From positions 1-64,000 of the forward strand of contig NZ_BOMG01000039.1 of the NCBI RefSeq assembly GCF_016862075.1: 64,000 bases of DNA, read 5' to 3'. The DNA is from Actinoplanes couchii (GTDB lineage Bacteria; Actinomycetota; Actinomycetes; Mycobacteriales; Micromonosporaceae). The first letter of the stretch is position 1, and every line of letters starts with the position of its first letter. A model generated the notes under the pieces. That model did not search any database. It saw only the letters and a list, made by a program, of their open reading frames with translations, and was not told the origin of the DNA. Shown one piece after another: positions 25,938 through 35,404 of the stretch. The translations under genes and the position numbers were made by a program.

Positions 25938-26309
25938 GTGGCACAGGACCCGGACACATACGCCATCTGGGGCGACTGGGATCTCCAACAGTTCAAGGTC
26001 CAGGTCGCCCGCTGGCGGAGCACCACGCCTCCTCCTCCCGACGAAGTGGTGACGGTGGTCGACCACTGGTGGCGGCGGTTGAAGCAGCCACTGGAGTGGA
26101 CCGGCGCGCAGCGGGTCAGCAGCGAGAACGACCCCGGCCGGAATCTCCGGTGGATGTGGGTGCCGGATGCCCACTGGCTCGATGAGTCGGTGGGCTACTT
26201 CCGGACCCAGTGTTACTTCCGGACGTTCGAAAACGTTCGGCCGCCGCGTCTGGTCTGCGCCGAGTTCCGGACCGTGCAGGCGATGCCGCCGTTCCTCAGG
26301 ACACCGTGA
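25938..26309 (+). CDS. Unknown small protein paired with the Panacea gene
   Basis: 123 aa, start GTG 25938 preceded by GAGGGGG. It is rich in Trp and aromatic residues (YAIWGDWDLQQF, VDHWWRRLKQPLEW, LRWMWVPDAHWLD) with no membrane segment or signal. I do not recognise a family. Its position 18 nt after a Panacea-domain gene makes it the candidate toxin of a two-gene system, but no toxin motif is visible. Its last 14 bp overlap the end of the GH32 gene on the other strand. Confidence 0.6.
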   Translation: MAQDPDTYAIWGDWDLQQFKVQVARWRSTTPPPPDEVVTVVDHWWRRLKQPLEWTGAQRVSSENDPGRNLRWMWVPDAHWLDESVGYFRTQCYFRTFENVRPPRLVCAEFRTVQAMPPFLRTP

Positions 26310-28653
26310 CGTTCTGGGCGGTGCCGGCGCCGTTGTAGACGTTCAGGCCGAAACGGCCGCTCGGGTAGGCGGTGTCGGTCGTGTCGATCACCTGCGTGCC
26401 GTCCAGGAACACCTGTAGCCGGGGGCCGGTTGCCGTGACCCGCAGGGTGTAGGTGCGGCCGTGGCGGATCGTCGTCCGGTGTTCCGCCAGCACCTGGCCG
26501 GGGCGCCACAGCTTGACCACGCCCGACGTGTCGATGTTCGCCGTGTAGTGCTGGGTGGCGTCGGCGTTCGCGCGGAACGTCAGGGCCACGGCGGTGCCGG
26601 TCTCCACCCGCAACTGCCCGGTGTAGGTGAAATCGCCGCCGGTCCGCTCGCTCAGCAGGAACGCGTCACCGGCGGACTGGCCGCGCACTCCGGCGCCGGG
26701 CACCGTCCACGTTCCCGCGGCGACCGGGTTCCAGCGGGTGCCGGCGTTCGTGACGAAGCCGGGGGCGCCGAGATTCAGGTTCTGCACGGTGGCCGTTCCG
26801 CTGAACACGTTCGCCCCGAGGCGGCCCGCAGCGTAGGCCGTGTCGGTCGCGTCGATCACCGGGGCCGGGCCGTGGTCCAGGTACACCCGGAACCGGGAAC
26901 CGGTGGCCACCACCCGGAGGTGGTGGCTGCGGTCGCGGACGATCGGGGCCGCCGCGGTGGCGATCACCCGGCCCGGCCGCCACAGCTTCACCACGCCGGA
27001 GGCGTCCACGTTGGCCGTGTAGTGGTCCCGGAACGTCAGGCCCGCCGCGGCGGCCGTGCCGAGCCGCAGATCGCCCTCGTACACCAGATCGCCCGCCGAC
27101 TGCGCGCTCAGGTAGAAGCCGTCACCACTCGCGGTCCCCCGCTTGCCGTCGGCGGTGTCGCCCCAGGTTCCGCCGGAGGCCTGCCACGGCCCGGTCAGGT
27201 TGCCGGCCAGGGTCGACTCCCCCACACCCCAGGTGCTGCCGATCCGGTGCAACTTCAGCGACGGCACGACTGCCGCGCCGCCCTCGGCGAACACCTGCAC
27301 ACCCTGACTGGCCGCGGCCGAATCGAAGGCGACGTTGTCGGTCCAGGAGAACGCCCCGTCGTTGCCGAAGATCTCCAGCTGACCGCGATCGATCAGCAGC
27401 CGCAGCCGGACTTTCCCGTTGACGGCGGGCAGCGGTTTGCCGTCCAGGGTCTGTGTGGCCCGGTCGTAGGTGACCGCCCGGTCGTAGCTGCCGTCGGCCC
27501 GGGTGTGCAGCCGGAATCCGAACCGGGTGGCCGACGACGCGGCGACGTCGAACTCGGCCTCCAGCTCATAGGTGTCGGCGCTGACGCCGGTGAGCGGATT
27601 CGCGGTGGTCACGGTCAGTCCGCTCCACACCTGCGAGGCGGTGCGCAAGGCGGCCACTTCACCGATCGGCGTACGGGTGACCCGCACGCCCTGGGCCGAG
27701 TTCCGCAGGCCGAGCTGGGCCGGGATGCTGGCGTTGCCGGTCCACACGCTGCCGCGGTTGCTCGGCTGCCACGCCATCTGCACCACCCGGTCGTCCGGCA
27801 TGTTGGCGAACGTCAGCCCCGCGTAGAACGTGCCACCCGCGTCGTTGCGACCGAAATCCATCACCTGCGGCCCGATCCACGTGCTGCTGAAGGTGGTGCC
27901 GTCGAAGGCGCCGACCACGTACTCGCCGCTGGCGTCGGTGAGCACCCACCGCTTGTCGGCCGGGTTGCCGTCGACCGGGAGCTGGAACATGTCCGGGCAC
28001 TCGAACAGCCATCCGGCCGCGTACCGGCTGGTGAACGTCCAGTCGATCAGGTTCGCCGAGGTGTAGAAGTTGACCCCGTTGCCACCCGCGTCGGACCAGA
28101 CCACCATGATCCAGCGCCGGGTCGGCGCGTGCCAGAACACCTTCGGATCCCGGCTGGTGCCGGCCATGGTGACCAGCTTGCGGCCGTTGTCGAAGCTGGC
28201 GAACGTCTTCGCGCCGTCGGTGCTGTACGCCATGCTGACACCGTTGGTGCCGGTGAACACGATGATCGGGTCGTCGTCGCCGGACTTGAGCCCGGTGACG
28301 TTCCCGGTGTCGACCACGCCCGCGCCGGACCACAGATCACCCTGGTGCACGCCGGGCTCCAGCGCGATCGGCTTTTGCGTCCAGTGCGTCAGGTCGGTGC
28401 TGGTGGCGTGACCCCAGTGCATCGTGTCCCAGGCCAGCCCGTGCGGATTGTGCTGGAAGAACAGGTGATAGGTGCCCCGATAGTAGAGGGGCGCGTTCGG
28501 GTCGTTCATCCAGCCGGACCGCGGACTGAAATGGAACTGCCCGCGCTGGGCCTCGGTGTAGGCGGTGTCCTGATATGGGAACTCGGGATAGGTGCCGGGG
28601 CTGCCGGCTGCGGTCGGGAACGCCAGTAGGACGGCCAGGAGCGTTCGGAGCAT
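26296..28653 (-). CDS. Secreted GH32 fructan hydrolase (levanase/inulinase-like)
   Basis: 785 aa. A short signal peptide (LLAVLLAFPTAAG) is followed by the GH32 propeller: the nucleophile motif WMNDPN at 48-53 (D51), SRDPK with the transition-state Asp, and the acid/base motif FECPDMF. A beta-sandwich follows. Residues about 490-785 hold two related copies of an extra domain, each with YTAN-x-D-x-SGVVKLWRPG. It would release fructose from levan or inulin outside the cell. The gene lies 15 nt after LacI on the same strand and next to a sugar ABC transporter. Confidence 0.93.
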   Translation of the reverse strand: MLRTLLAVLLAFPTAAGSPGTYPEFPYQDTAYTEAQRGQFHFSPRSGWMNDPNAPLYYRGTYHLFFQHNPHGLAWDTMHWGHATSTDLTHWTQKPIALEPGVHQGDLWSGAGVVDTGNVTGLKSGDDDPIIVFTGTNGVSMAYSTDGAKTFASFDNGRKLVTMAGTSRDPKVFWHAPTRRWIMVVWSDAGGNGVNFYTSANLIDWTFTSRYAAGWLFECPDMFQLPVDGNPADKRWVLTDASGEYVVGAFDGTTFSSTWIGPQVMDFGRNDAGGTFYAGLTFANMPDDRVVQMAWQPSNRGSVWTGNASIPAQLGLRNSAQGVRVTRTPIGEVAALRTASQVWSGLTVTTANPLTGVSADTYELEAEFDVAASSATRFGFRLHTRADGSYDRAVTYDRATQTLDGKPLPAVNGKVRLRLLIDRGQLEIFGNDGAFSWTDNVAFDSAAASQGVQVFAEGGAAVVPSLKLHRIGSTWGVGESTLAGNLTGPWQASGGTWGDTADGKRGTASGDGFYLSAQSAGDLVYEGDLRLGTAAAAGLTFRDHYTANVDASGVVKLWRPGRVIATAAAPIVRDRSHHLRVVATGSRFRVYLDHGPAPVIDATDTAYAAGRLGANVFSGTATVQNLNLGAPGFVTNAGTRWNPVAAGTWTVPGAGVRGQSAGDAFLLSERTGGDFTYTGQLRVETGTAVALTFRANADATQHYTANIDTSGVVKLWRPGQVLAEHRTTIRHGRTYTLRVTATGPRLQVFLDGTQVIDTTDTAYPSGRFGLNVYNGAGTAQNVTVS

Positions 28654-28668
28654 CGGTTGCCTTCCCGG

Positions 28669-29685
28669 TCAGTGTGGTCCAGGGATCTCCCCAGAACCAC
28701 GTGGGATGAGCACTGTCGGTACTACATGGGTGGTGGGCTCCCACGTCTCGCCGTCGAGGCGGCGGAAGATCAGCTCGGCGGCGGCCCGGCCCATCCGGTA
28801 CGGGTCCTGCGCCATCACCGTCACCGCGGGTTGCAGCAGGTCGGCGAGGGGGAAGTCGTCGAATCCGACAAGCCCGACCCGCTCGTGGGCGCCGAGCGAG
28901 CGCAGCGCCCGGATGGTGCCGATGGTGACCAGGTTCTGCGCGGTGAAGTACGCCGTCGGCGGTTGCGCCGTGCCGGCCAGGCGCAGGGCCGCTTGCCGGG
29001 CGGCGTCCTCGGTGTGCAGGTCGTGGACGATGTGCGCCGGGTCCGGCCGGATGCCGTGCTCGGCGAGCGCCTCCCGGTAACCGCGGAAGCGCTGCTCGGC
29101 GGTGGTGATGGTGGCCAGGTCACCGAGGTACGCGATGTCCCGGTGCCCGTGGGCGATCAGGTGCCGCACGGCGGTGGCGGCCCCGGCGGTGTTGTCGGAC
29201 AGCACCGCGTCGGCGCGCACCCCGACCGGTGGCCGGTCCACGAAGACGACCGGGGTGCCGGCCGCGATCTCGGCGGCCAGGTACGTCTGGTCGTCGCTGG
29301 CCGGGACCACGAACAGGGCGTCGGCCTGCCGGGCGGTGAACGCGGTGACCAGGGCCTGTTCCCGGTCCGGGTCCTCGTCGACACTGCCCGCGAAGATCAT
29401 CACCTGGCGGCCGCGGGCGGTGTCCTCCAGGGCCCGGTGCAGGGTCGAGGAGAACGGGTTGGCGACGTCCTCGAGGACCGCGCCGATCGCCGCGGTGCGG
29501 GAGGCCGAGCGGCGCAGCATGCTCGCGGTGAAGTTGGGCCGGTAGTTGAGCCGGCCGACGGCACGCCGGACCGAGTCGACCTTGGCGGAGCTGACGCCGG
29601 TCTCGCCGTTGACCACCCGGGAGGCGGTCTTGAGGCTCACCCCGGCCAGCGCCGCGACGTCACGCAGGGTCGGTCGGGTGTCCAC
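28669..29685 (-). CDS. LacI-family regulator of the fructan locus
   Basis: 338 aa. Helix-turn-helix TLRDVAALAGVSLKTASRVV, hinge SMLRRSASRT and the sugar-sensor domain (VLEDVANPFSSTLHRALEDT, VGLVGFDDFPLADLLQPAVT). GTG 29685 is preceded by GGGGGAG. It is divergent from the transport operon; two copies of a GACAACGTTGTC-like operator lie between. It probably represses itself with GH32 and the transport genes, induced by fructose or a derivative. Confidence 0.93.
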   Translation of the reverse strand: MDTRPTLRDVAALAGVSLKTASRVVNGETGVSSAKVDSVRRAVGRLNYRPNFTASMLRRSASRTAAIGAVLEDVANPFSSTLHRALEDTARGRQVMIFAGSVDEDPDREQALVTAFTARQADALFVVPASDDQTYLAAEIAAGTPVVFVDRPPVGVRADAVLSDNTAGAATAVRHLIAHGHRDIAYLGDLATITTAEQRFRGYREALAEHGIRPDPAHIVHDLHTEDAARQAALRLAGTAQPPTAYFTAQNLVTIGTIRALRSLGAHERVGLVGFDDFPLADLLQPAVTVMAQDPYRMGRAAAELIFRRLDGETWEPTTHVVPTVLIPRGSGEIPGPH

Positions 29686-29744
29686 GGCTCCCCCAGGAGA
29701 TCGACGGCAAGAGATCGACGAGGCTCACAGCCTGATCGTCCGAT

Positions 29745-29756
29745 GACGACGTTGTC
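29745..29756. promoter_or_regulatory. LacI operator copy, regulator side
   Basis: GACGACGTTGTC, 11 of 12 positions matching the perfect palindrome at 29843-29854, located 60 nt upstream of the LacI start. The central ACGT core is typical of LacI-family sites. Confidence 0.6.
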
Positions 29757-29842
29757 AATACGTCCGCCCCGTTGCGGCTTTGTTACACGCCGAGGTCAGA
29801 GCAGGCATTGACAGAAAACGAATCGATAACCACCATCGGCCT

Positions 29843-29854
29843 GACAACGTTGTC
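29843..29854. promoter_or_regulatory. LacI operator copy, transporter side
   Basis: GACAACGTTGTC is a perfect 12-bp palindrome 15 nt before the binding-protein start codon. Its centre is 98 bp from the other copy, a distance that would allow looping by a tetrameric repressor; looping is inference. Confidence 0.7.
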
Positions 29855-29869
29855 GAAATTGGAGCGATC

Positions 29870-30931
29870 ATGGTCCTGCGTAGAGGAACCCTTCTGCTCG
29901 CCGTCGCGACCGCGACGTGTCTGGCCGCTTCCGCGTGCGGCGGCCCGGGCAGCGGCGACGACGGTGTCGCCGTCTCCCTGATCACCAAGAACTCCACCAA
30001 CCCGTTCTTCGTCACCATGCAGGACGGCGCCCGCAAGGCCGCCGAGTCCGAGGGCGTGAAGCTGACCGTCGCCGCCGGCAAGGAGGACGGCGACGAAGCG
30101 GGTCAGGTCCAGGCCATCGAGGACGCCATCGCCCGCGGTGACGCCGGCATCCTGATCACCCCGAACGGCCCCGGCGTGAACCCGGCGATCAAGAAGGCCC
30201 GCGACGCCGGCCTCTACGTCATCGCCCTGGACACCCCGCCGGACCCGGCGGACACCGTCGACATCACCTTCGCCACCGACAACTTCAAGGCCGGCGAGCT
30301 GATCGGCAAGTGGACGGCGACCCAACTGGCCGGCAAGCCCGCCACCATCGCGCTGCTCGACCTGTTCAACGACAAGATCGTGTCCGTCGACTACAACCGG
30401 GACCAGGGCTTCCTCACCGGCATGGGCATCGACGCGAAGGACAGGAAGGCCAACGGGGACGAGGCGCCGACCGGGAACTACTCCGGCGGCACGTACAGCA
30501 TCGTCTGCAACGAGCCGACCAACGGCGCCGAGGACGGCGGCCGCACCGCGATGGAGCGCTGCCTGGCCAAGAACCCCGGGGTCAACGTGGTCTACACGAT
30601 CAACGAGCCGGCCGCGGTCGGCGCCCAGAAGGCCCTGCAGGCGGCCGGCAGCAAGGACGTCCTGGTCGTCTCGATCGACGGCGGCTGCGACGGGGTCCAG
30701 CAGGTCAAGGACGGCCTGATCAACGCCACCTCGCAGCAGTACCCGGTGAAGATGGCCGAACTCGGCGTCAACGCGATCAAGAAGGTCGCCGACGGTGGCG
30801 AGAAGCCGCAGACCACCGGTGACCTGGGCTTCTTCGACACCGGCGTCAGCCTGGTCACCGACAAGGCGGCCGACGGCGTGGAGAGCATCACCACCGACGA
30901 GGGCGCCGCCCAGTGCTGGGGCAAGAAGTGA
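29870..30931 (+). CDS. Sugar-binding lipoprotein (fructose-type ABC)
   Basis: 353 aa periplasmic-binding-protein of the ribose/fructose class. Lipoprotein signal RRGTLLLAVATATCLAASAC with Cys at about 21. The mature domain has SLITKNSTNPFFVTMQDGAR, ILITPNGPGVNPAI and VVSIDGGCDGVQQVKDG, typical of FrcB-like proteins. ATG 29870 with GGAG nearby is preferred over upstream alternatives that would read through the operator. It heads the transport operon. Confidence 0.92.
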   Translation: MVLRRGTLLLAVATATCLAASACGGPGSGDDGVAVSLITKNSTNPFFVTMQDGARKAAESEGVKLTVAAGKEDGDEAGQVQAIEDAIARGDAGILITPNGPGVNPAIKKARDAGLYVIALDTPPDPADTVDITFATDNFKAGELIGKWTATQLAGKPATIALLDLFNDKIVSVDYNRDQGFLTGMGIDAKDRKANGDEAPTGNYSGGTYSIVCNEPTNGAEDGGRTAMERCLAKNPGVNVVYTINEPAAVGAQKALQAAGSKDVLVVSIDGGCDGVQQVKDGLINATSQQYPVKMAELGVNAIKKVADGGEKPQTTGDLGFFDTGVSLVTDKAADGVESITTDEGAAQCWGKK

Positions 30932-31938
30932 CCACCGCCGTCGAGCAGTTCGCCCAGCGGCGCCGGAGCCCGCTGGAACGCCTCCAGCACGTGCTGCACG
31001 CCCATCCGTCGATCAGCCCGCTGCTCGTCCTGATCATCGCGTTCGTGGTGTTCAGCAGCATCAACCCGCGGTTCGCCTCGCCGAACTCGCTGTCGCTGGT
31101 GCTGCAGCAGGTCGCCGTGATCGGGGCGCTCGCCGTCGGGCAGACCCTGGTCATCCTGACCGCGGGCATCGACCTGTCGGCCGGCGCGGTCACCATCCTG
31201 GCGATGATGCTCGCCGCCGGCCTGGCCGAGGGCGGCGGCCTGCCCGGCGTCGTCGCGGTGCTGATCGGCATCGGGGTCGGGGTGCTCGCCGGCCTCGCCA
31301 ACGGCGCGCTGGTCACCCGGGTCGGGTTGCCGCCGTTCATCGTCACGCTCGGCACCCTGAGCGTCTTCACCGCGGTCGCCCTGCTCTACACCAAGGGCCA
31401 GAGTGTGCAGGCCACCGACCTGCCCGGCCTGCTGAACTGGACCGGCGAGACGTTCCCGGTCGGTGACTTCCGGATCAGCGTCGGCGTGGTCCTGGTCGGT
31501 GTGCTCTACCTGCTGGTCGGGTTCGCGCTGGCCAACACCGCCTGGGGACGGCACGTCTACGCCGTCGGTGACGACAAGGAGGCCGCCCGGCTGGCCGGCA
31601 TCCGGGTCGACCGGGTGCTGCTCAGCGTCTACCTGACCGCGGGCGCGGTGTACGGGCTGGCCGCCTGGATCCTGATCGGCCGGGCCGGCGCGGCCAGCCC
31701 CAACGCGATCACCGACGCCAACCTGGAGAGCATCACCGCCGTGGTGATCGGCGGCACCAGCCTCTTCGGCGGCCGGGGCGCGCTGGTCGGCACCCTGCTC
31801 GGCGCCCTGATCGTCGGGTTCTTCCGCAGCGGCCTGTCCCTGGCGGGCGTCGACGACCAGTACCGGGTGCTCGCCGTCGGCCTGCTGGTCCTGCTCGCCG
31901 TCACCGTCGACCAGTGGATCCGGAAGGTGAAGGCATGA
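30928..31938 (+). CDS. Sugar ABC transporter permease (FrcC/RbsC type)
   Basis: 336 aa permease with about eight to ten membrane segments and the family block GQTLVILTAGIDLSAGAVTI, also VGDDKEAARLAGIRVDRVLL and VVIGGTSLFGGRG. It starts at GTG 30928, overlapping the binding-protein stop by 4 nt, and ends overlapping the ATPase start by 4 nt. Confidence 0.93.
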   Translation: MTTAVEQFAQRRRSPLERLQHVLHAHPSISPLLVLIIAFVVFSSINPRFASPNSLSLVLQQVAVIGALAVGQTLVILTAGIDLSAGAVTILAMMLAAGLAEGGGLPGVVAVLIGIGVGVLAGLANGALVTRVGLPPFIVTLGTLSVFTAVALLYTKGQSVQATDLPGLLNWTGETFPVGDFRISVGVVLVGVLYLLVGFALANTAWGRHVYAVGDDKEAARLAGIRVDRVLLSVYLTAGAVYGLAAWILIGRAGAASPNAITDANLESITAVVIGGTSLFGGRGALVGTLLGALIVGFFRSGLSLAGVDDQYRVLAVGLLVLLAVTVDQWIRKVKA

Positions 31939-32720
31939 CGACCACGACTCCGGTCCTGTCCGCACGGGGCCTGGTCAAGACGTACGGCAAAGTGGTGGGT
32001 CTGGACGGGGTTGATCTCGATCTGTTCCCGGGTGAGGTGCTGGCCATCATCGGGGACAACGGCGCCGGCAAGTCCACCCTGATCAAGTGCCTGACCGGGG
32101 CGGTCGAACCGGACGCCGGCGAGATCCGGCTGGACGGTGCGCCGGTGCACTTCCGCCGCCCGCAGGACGCCCGCAAGGCCGGGATCGAGACCGTCTACCA
32201 GACCCTCGCGGTGGCGCCCGCCCTCGACATCGCCGCCAACCTCTACCTGGGCCGGGAACGCCACCGGCCGGGCCCGCTCGGCTCGGTGCTGCGCATGATC
32301 GACAAGAAGGGCATGCGCCGGGACGCCGAGAAGGCCCTCACCGACCTGGGCATCGGCACCCTGCAGAACATGTCGCAGGCGGTGGAGACCCTGTCCGGTG
32401 GCCAGCGTCAGGCGGTGGCGGTGGCCCGGGCCGCCGCGTTCGGCAGCAAGGTGATCGTGCTGGACGAGCCGACCGCGGCCCTCGGCGTCCGGGAGTCCCA
32501 GCAGGTGCTCCGGATGATCGACCAGGTCCGGTCCCGTGGTCTGCCGGTGATCCTGATCAGCCACAACATGCCGCACGTCTTCGAGGTCGCCGACCGCATC
32601 CACATCCAGCGGCTCGGCCGGGGCGCCGGGGTGATCACGCCCCGGTCGCACACCATGCCGGAAGCGGTCGCGATCATGACCGGAGCCACCACGCTGACCG
32701 AAACCCCTGGTCAAACCTAA
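31935..32720 (+). CDS. Sugar ABC transporter ATP-binding protein (FrcA type)
   Basis: 261 aa single-domain ATPase. Walker A GDNGAGKST, signature LSGGQRQAVAVARA, Walker B VIVLDEPTAALG and switch LISHNMPHVFE are intact. Ribose-type systems usually have a double-length ATPase; the single domain matches fructose-type FrcA. The stop shares bases with the stop of the opposite GGDEF-EAL gene. Confidence 0.93.
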   Translation: MTTTTPVLSARGLVKTYGKVVGLDGVDLDLFPGEVLAIIGDNGAGKSTLIKCLTGAVEPDAGEIRLDGAPVHFRRPQDARKAGIETVYQTLAVAPALDIAANLYLGRERHRPGPLGSVLRMIDKKGMRRDAEKALTDLGIGTLQNMSQAVETLSGGQRQAVAVARAAAFGSKVIVLDEPTAALGVRESQQVLRMIDQVRSRGLPVILISHNMPHVFEVADRIHIQRLGRGAGVITPRSHTMPEAVAIMTGATTLTETPGQT

Positions 32721-35296
32721 GAAGCAGCGGCTGCGGTACGGGTGGGCAGCCAGGCGACCAGCTCGGCCGGCGGCATCGGCCGGGCGAACAGGAAGCCCTG
32801 CGCGAGGTCGTAGCCGAGGGCGGCGAGCCGGTCCGCCTGTTCCCGGGTCTCGATGCCCTCGGCGACCGCCTCGATGTCGAGGGCGTGGGCGAGCTGGATC
32901 ACCGCCTCCGGGATCGCGTCCGGGCCGGTAACGAACGAACGGTCCAGTTTGATCTGGTCGACCGGGCAGGTGGCCAGGGTGCTGAGGGTGGCGGTTCCGG
33001 TGCCGAAATCGTCCAGGGACAGGCGTACGCCCAGGGTCCTGAGGTCGTCGAGGTTCTCCGCCGTGAACCCGCCACCGATCACCGTGCTCTCGGTGATCTC
33101 GGCGCAGAGCCGCCCGGCGGGCAGACCGGTGTCCCGCAGCGCCGCGGCCACCCCGGCGGCGAACCCGGCCTCGCGCAGCTGGGCCGCCGAGACGTTCACC
33201 GCGACCGTGCCGGGCGCGGCGTCCCCGTGCTCGGTGATCCACGCCGCCGCCTGCCGGACCGCCTCGCGCAGCACCCAGTCGCCGAGCGGCACGATCAGGC
33301 CGGTGTCCTCGGCGACCGGGATGAACTCCCCCGGGCCGAGCAGGCCACGCTCCGGGTGCTGCCAGCGGACCAGGGCCTCCACCCCGGCCAGCCGCCCGCC
33401 CGGCAACGAGACCACCGGCTGGTAGAACAGCACCAGCTGACCGGCGTCGATCGCCGTGCGCAGCGGCCCGCCCGGATCGTCCCGGCCCTGGATGCTCATG
33501 CCCTCGCTGTACCGGACGTGCCCGCCCTCACCACGCAGTTTCGCGGCGTACATCGCGATGTCCGCCCGGTGCAGCAACTCGTCCACGTCGCCGCTGGCGT
33601 CGGCCACCCCGAAACTCGCCCGCACCGAGATCAGCTGCTCCTGCACCGGCACCGGGATCAGCAGGGCCTCGGCGATCCGGGTCAGCACCCGGTCCACCGG
33701 CTCACCGATCAGGCCGTCGAACAGGATGGCGAACTCGTCACCGCCCAGCCGGGCCACCGTGTCGGTGGCCCGGACGCTCGCGGTCATCCGCTGCGCCACC
33801 GCGATCAGCAGCGCGTCCCCGGCGGCGTGCCCCAGCGTGTCGTTGACCCCCTTGAACCCGTCCAGGTCGACCAGCACGATGCTGAACGGCCCGCCCTCGG
33901 CGACCGCGGTCTCCACCCGGCCGGTGAACAGCACCCGGTTGGCCAGCCCGGTCAGCGCGTCATGGGTGGCCTCGTGACTCAGTTTCTCCTGCACCAGGGT
34001 GGTCTCGGTGACGTCCCGGCTGTTGGTCAGGATGCCGCCGACACTCGGCTCGTGCAGCAGGTTGGTGGTGGCCAGCTCGATCCAGCGCAGCTCGTCCCGC
34101 ACGTTGCGGACCCGCATCCGGCAGGTCGCCGAGGCGCCGGGGCCACCGGCCAGCGTCTTCTCCCAGCACTCCCGCAACGCCTCGGTGTCGTCCGGGTGCG
34201 ACCAGTCCGGGACCATCGTGCCGATCGCCGTCGCCGGGTCCAGGCCCAGCACCCGCCGGATCGCCGGGCTGCAGTAGAACACCCGGCCGCCCGGGTCGGA
34301 GATCGAGATGACGTCGGACGAGTTCTGCACCAGCAGCTGGAACCGCTCCTGCAGCACCTCGTTCTCCCGGGCCGCGACGATCTGCCGGGCCACCACCAGC
34401 ACGGTCAGCAGCACCGCTCCCAGGACCACCAGTTGCAGGTCCGGTTCCAGGATCGGCAGATGGCCGAGCATGAGCAGATCCACGGCGACGATCGATGCGT
34501 ACGGCAGAACCCGGCGCCAGGTCTTGCGGCGGTCGACGGCGCCTTCGACCGCACCGTCGATCAGCTGGAACCGGGCCGACAGCGCGACACCCAGGTTGGC
34601 GACGATCGGGATCAGCATCAGCGGCTCGCTGCCGGGCTCACCCGGGGTCCAGTCGAGCAGCAGCATCGTCAACGGTGACGCCAGGCCACCCGCGCACGCC
34701 GACAGCGCGATCGCGGCCAGCGACCGGGGCGGCAGCGGACCGCCGCCGAGCGCCAGCCGGGCCAGCAGGAACATCCCCACAGAACCGGTGACCAGGATCG
34801 CCATCGTCTGCGCGGTGACGGCCCGGCCCTGCTCCTCGTAGTCTCCGAGGACCGTGTGCCCGATCAGGATCATGCTGCCGGCGGTGAGCGTGGCGATGTC
34901 CAGCCAGAGTGCGGCCTTCTGGGCCCGGCTGTCCGCCTGGGCCGACAGTCGGAGCAACGCCCAGACGAAGAGGCTGGCGCCGGCGACCCGGCAGACGACA
35001 CCGAAGGAACCGACAGCCGGCGGCGTGTACGGAGCGAGCAGATCACACAGGTTGGAGACCCCCATGATGCTGATCGCGGTCAGATTCCGGACCCAGAACC
35101 GGTGCGACGGCGGCCCGAGGTCGGTGTTCCGGACCATCCGGAAACAGGCATAGGTGGCCAGACCGGTCGAGAAGACCGCCAGCGTCCGGATGATCGGCGC
35201 GTGGCCGGGCGGCAGCAACACCACGAGCGCGACGGCCGCAGCCGTCGTCAGCGCCAGGACGCGCAGCACCCGGTCACCCCGCAGAGCGTCGATCAC
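32717..35296 (-). CDS. Membrane GGDEF-EAL cyclic-di-GMP enzyme with PAS domain
   Basis: About 859 aa. Eight or so membrane segments (to about residue 310), a PAS domain (VQNSSDVISISDPGGRVFYC), a GGDEF domain with intact RLGGDEF, and an EAL domain with EALVRW, NVSAAQL, SLDDFGTG, KLDRSF and VAEGIET all present. Both diguanylate cyclase and phosphodiesterase sites look competent. The frame is open to TTG 35344; GTG 35296 is my preferred start but the ribosome site is weak. It is convergent with the fructose ATPase. Confidence 0.88.
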   Translation of the reverse strand: MIDALRGDRVLRVLALTTAAAVALVVLLPPGHAPIIRTLAVFSTGLATYACFRMVRNTDLGPPSHRFWVRNLTAISIMGVSNLCDLLAPYTPPAVGSFGVVCRVAGASLFVWALLRLSAQADSRAQKAALWLDIATLTAGSMILIGHTVLGDYEEQGRAVTAQTMAILVTGSVGMFLLARLALGGGPLPPRSLAAIALSACAGGLASPLTMLLLDWTPGEPGSEPLMLIPIVANLGVALSARFQLIDGAVEGAVDRRKTWRRVLPYASIVAVDLLMLGHLPILEPDLQLVVLGAVLLTVLVVARQIVAARENEVLQERFQLLVQNSSDVISISDPGGRVFYCSPAIRRVLGLDPATAIGTMVPDWSHPDDTEALRECWEKTLAGGPGASATCRMRVRNVRDELRWIELATTNLLHEPSVGGILTNSRDVTETTLVQEKLSHEATHDALTGLANRVLFTGRVETAVAEGGPFSIVLVDLDGFKGVNDTLGHAAGDALLIAVAQRMTASVRATDTVARLGGDEFAILFDGLIGEPVDRVLTRIAEALLIPVPVQEQLISVRASFGVADASGDVDELLHRADIAMYAAKLRGEGGHVRYSEGMSIQGRDDPGGPLRTAIDAGQLVLFYQPVVSLPGGRLAGVEALVRWQHPERGLLGPGEFIPVAEDTGLIVPLGDWVLREAVRQAAAWITEHGDAAPGTVAVNVSAAQLREAGFAAGVAAALRDTGLPAGRLCAEITESTVIGGGFTAENLDDLRTLGVRLSLDDFGTGTATLSTLATCPVDQIKLDRSFVTGPDAIPEAVIQLAHALDIEAVAEGIETREQADRLAALGYDLAQGFLFARPMPPAELVAWLPTRTAAAAS

Positions 35297-35404
35297 ACTC
35301 TGCCCATCGTCAGCCTCCCCGGTTAATTGAATGCCGGGGTGCAACGGATCGGGCCGGAGCGTTATCGCCTGGCATCTCTGAGTTGATCAACCTATCGTTG
35401 CGGT

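Noticed and set aside
32087..34678. 863-codon open frame on the plus strand over the fructose ATPase and GGDEF-EAL gene
   Set aside because: Translation has no domain and covers two well-supported genes in other frames.
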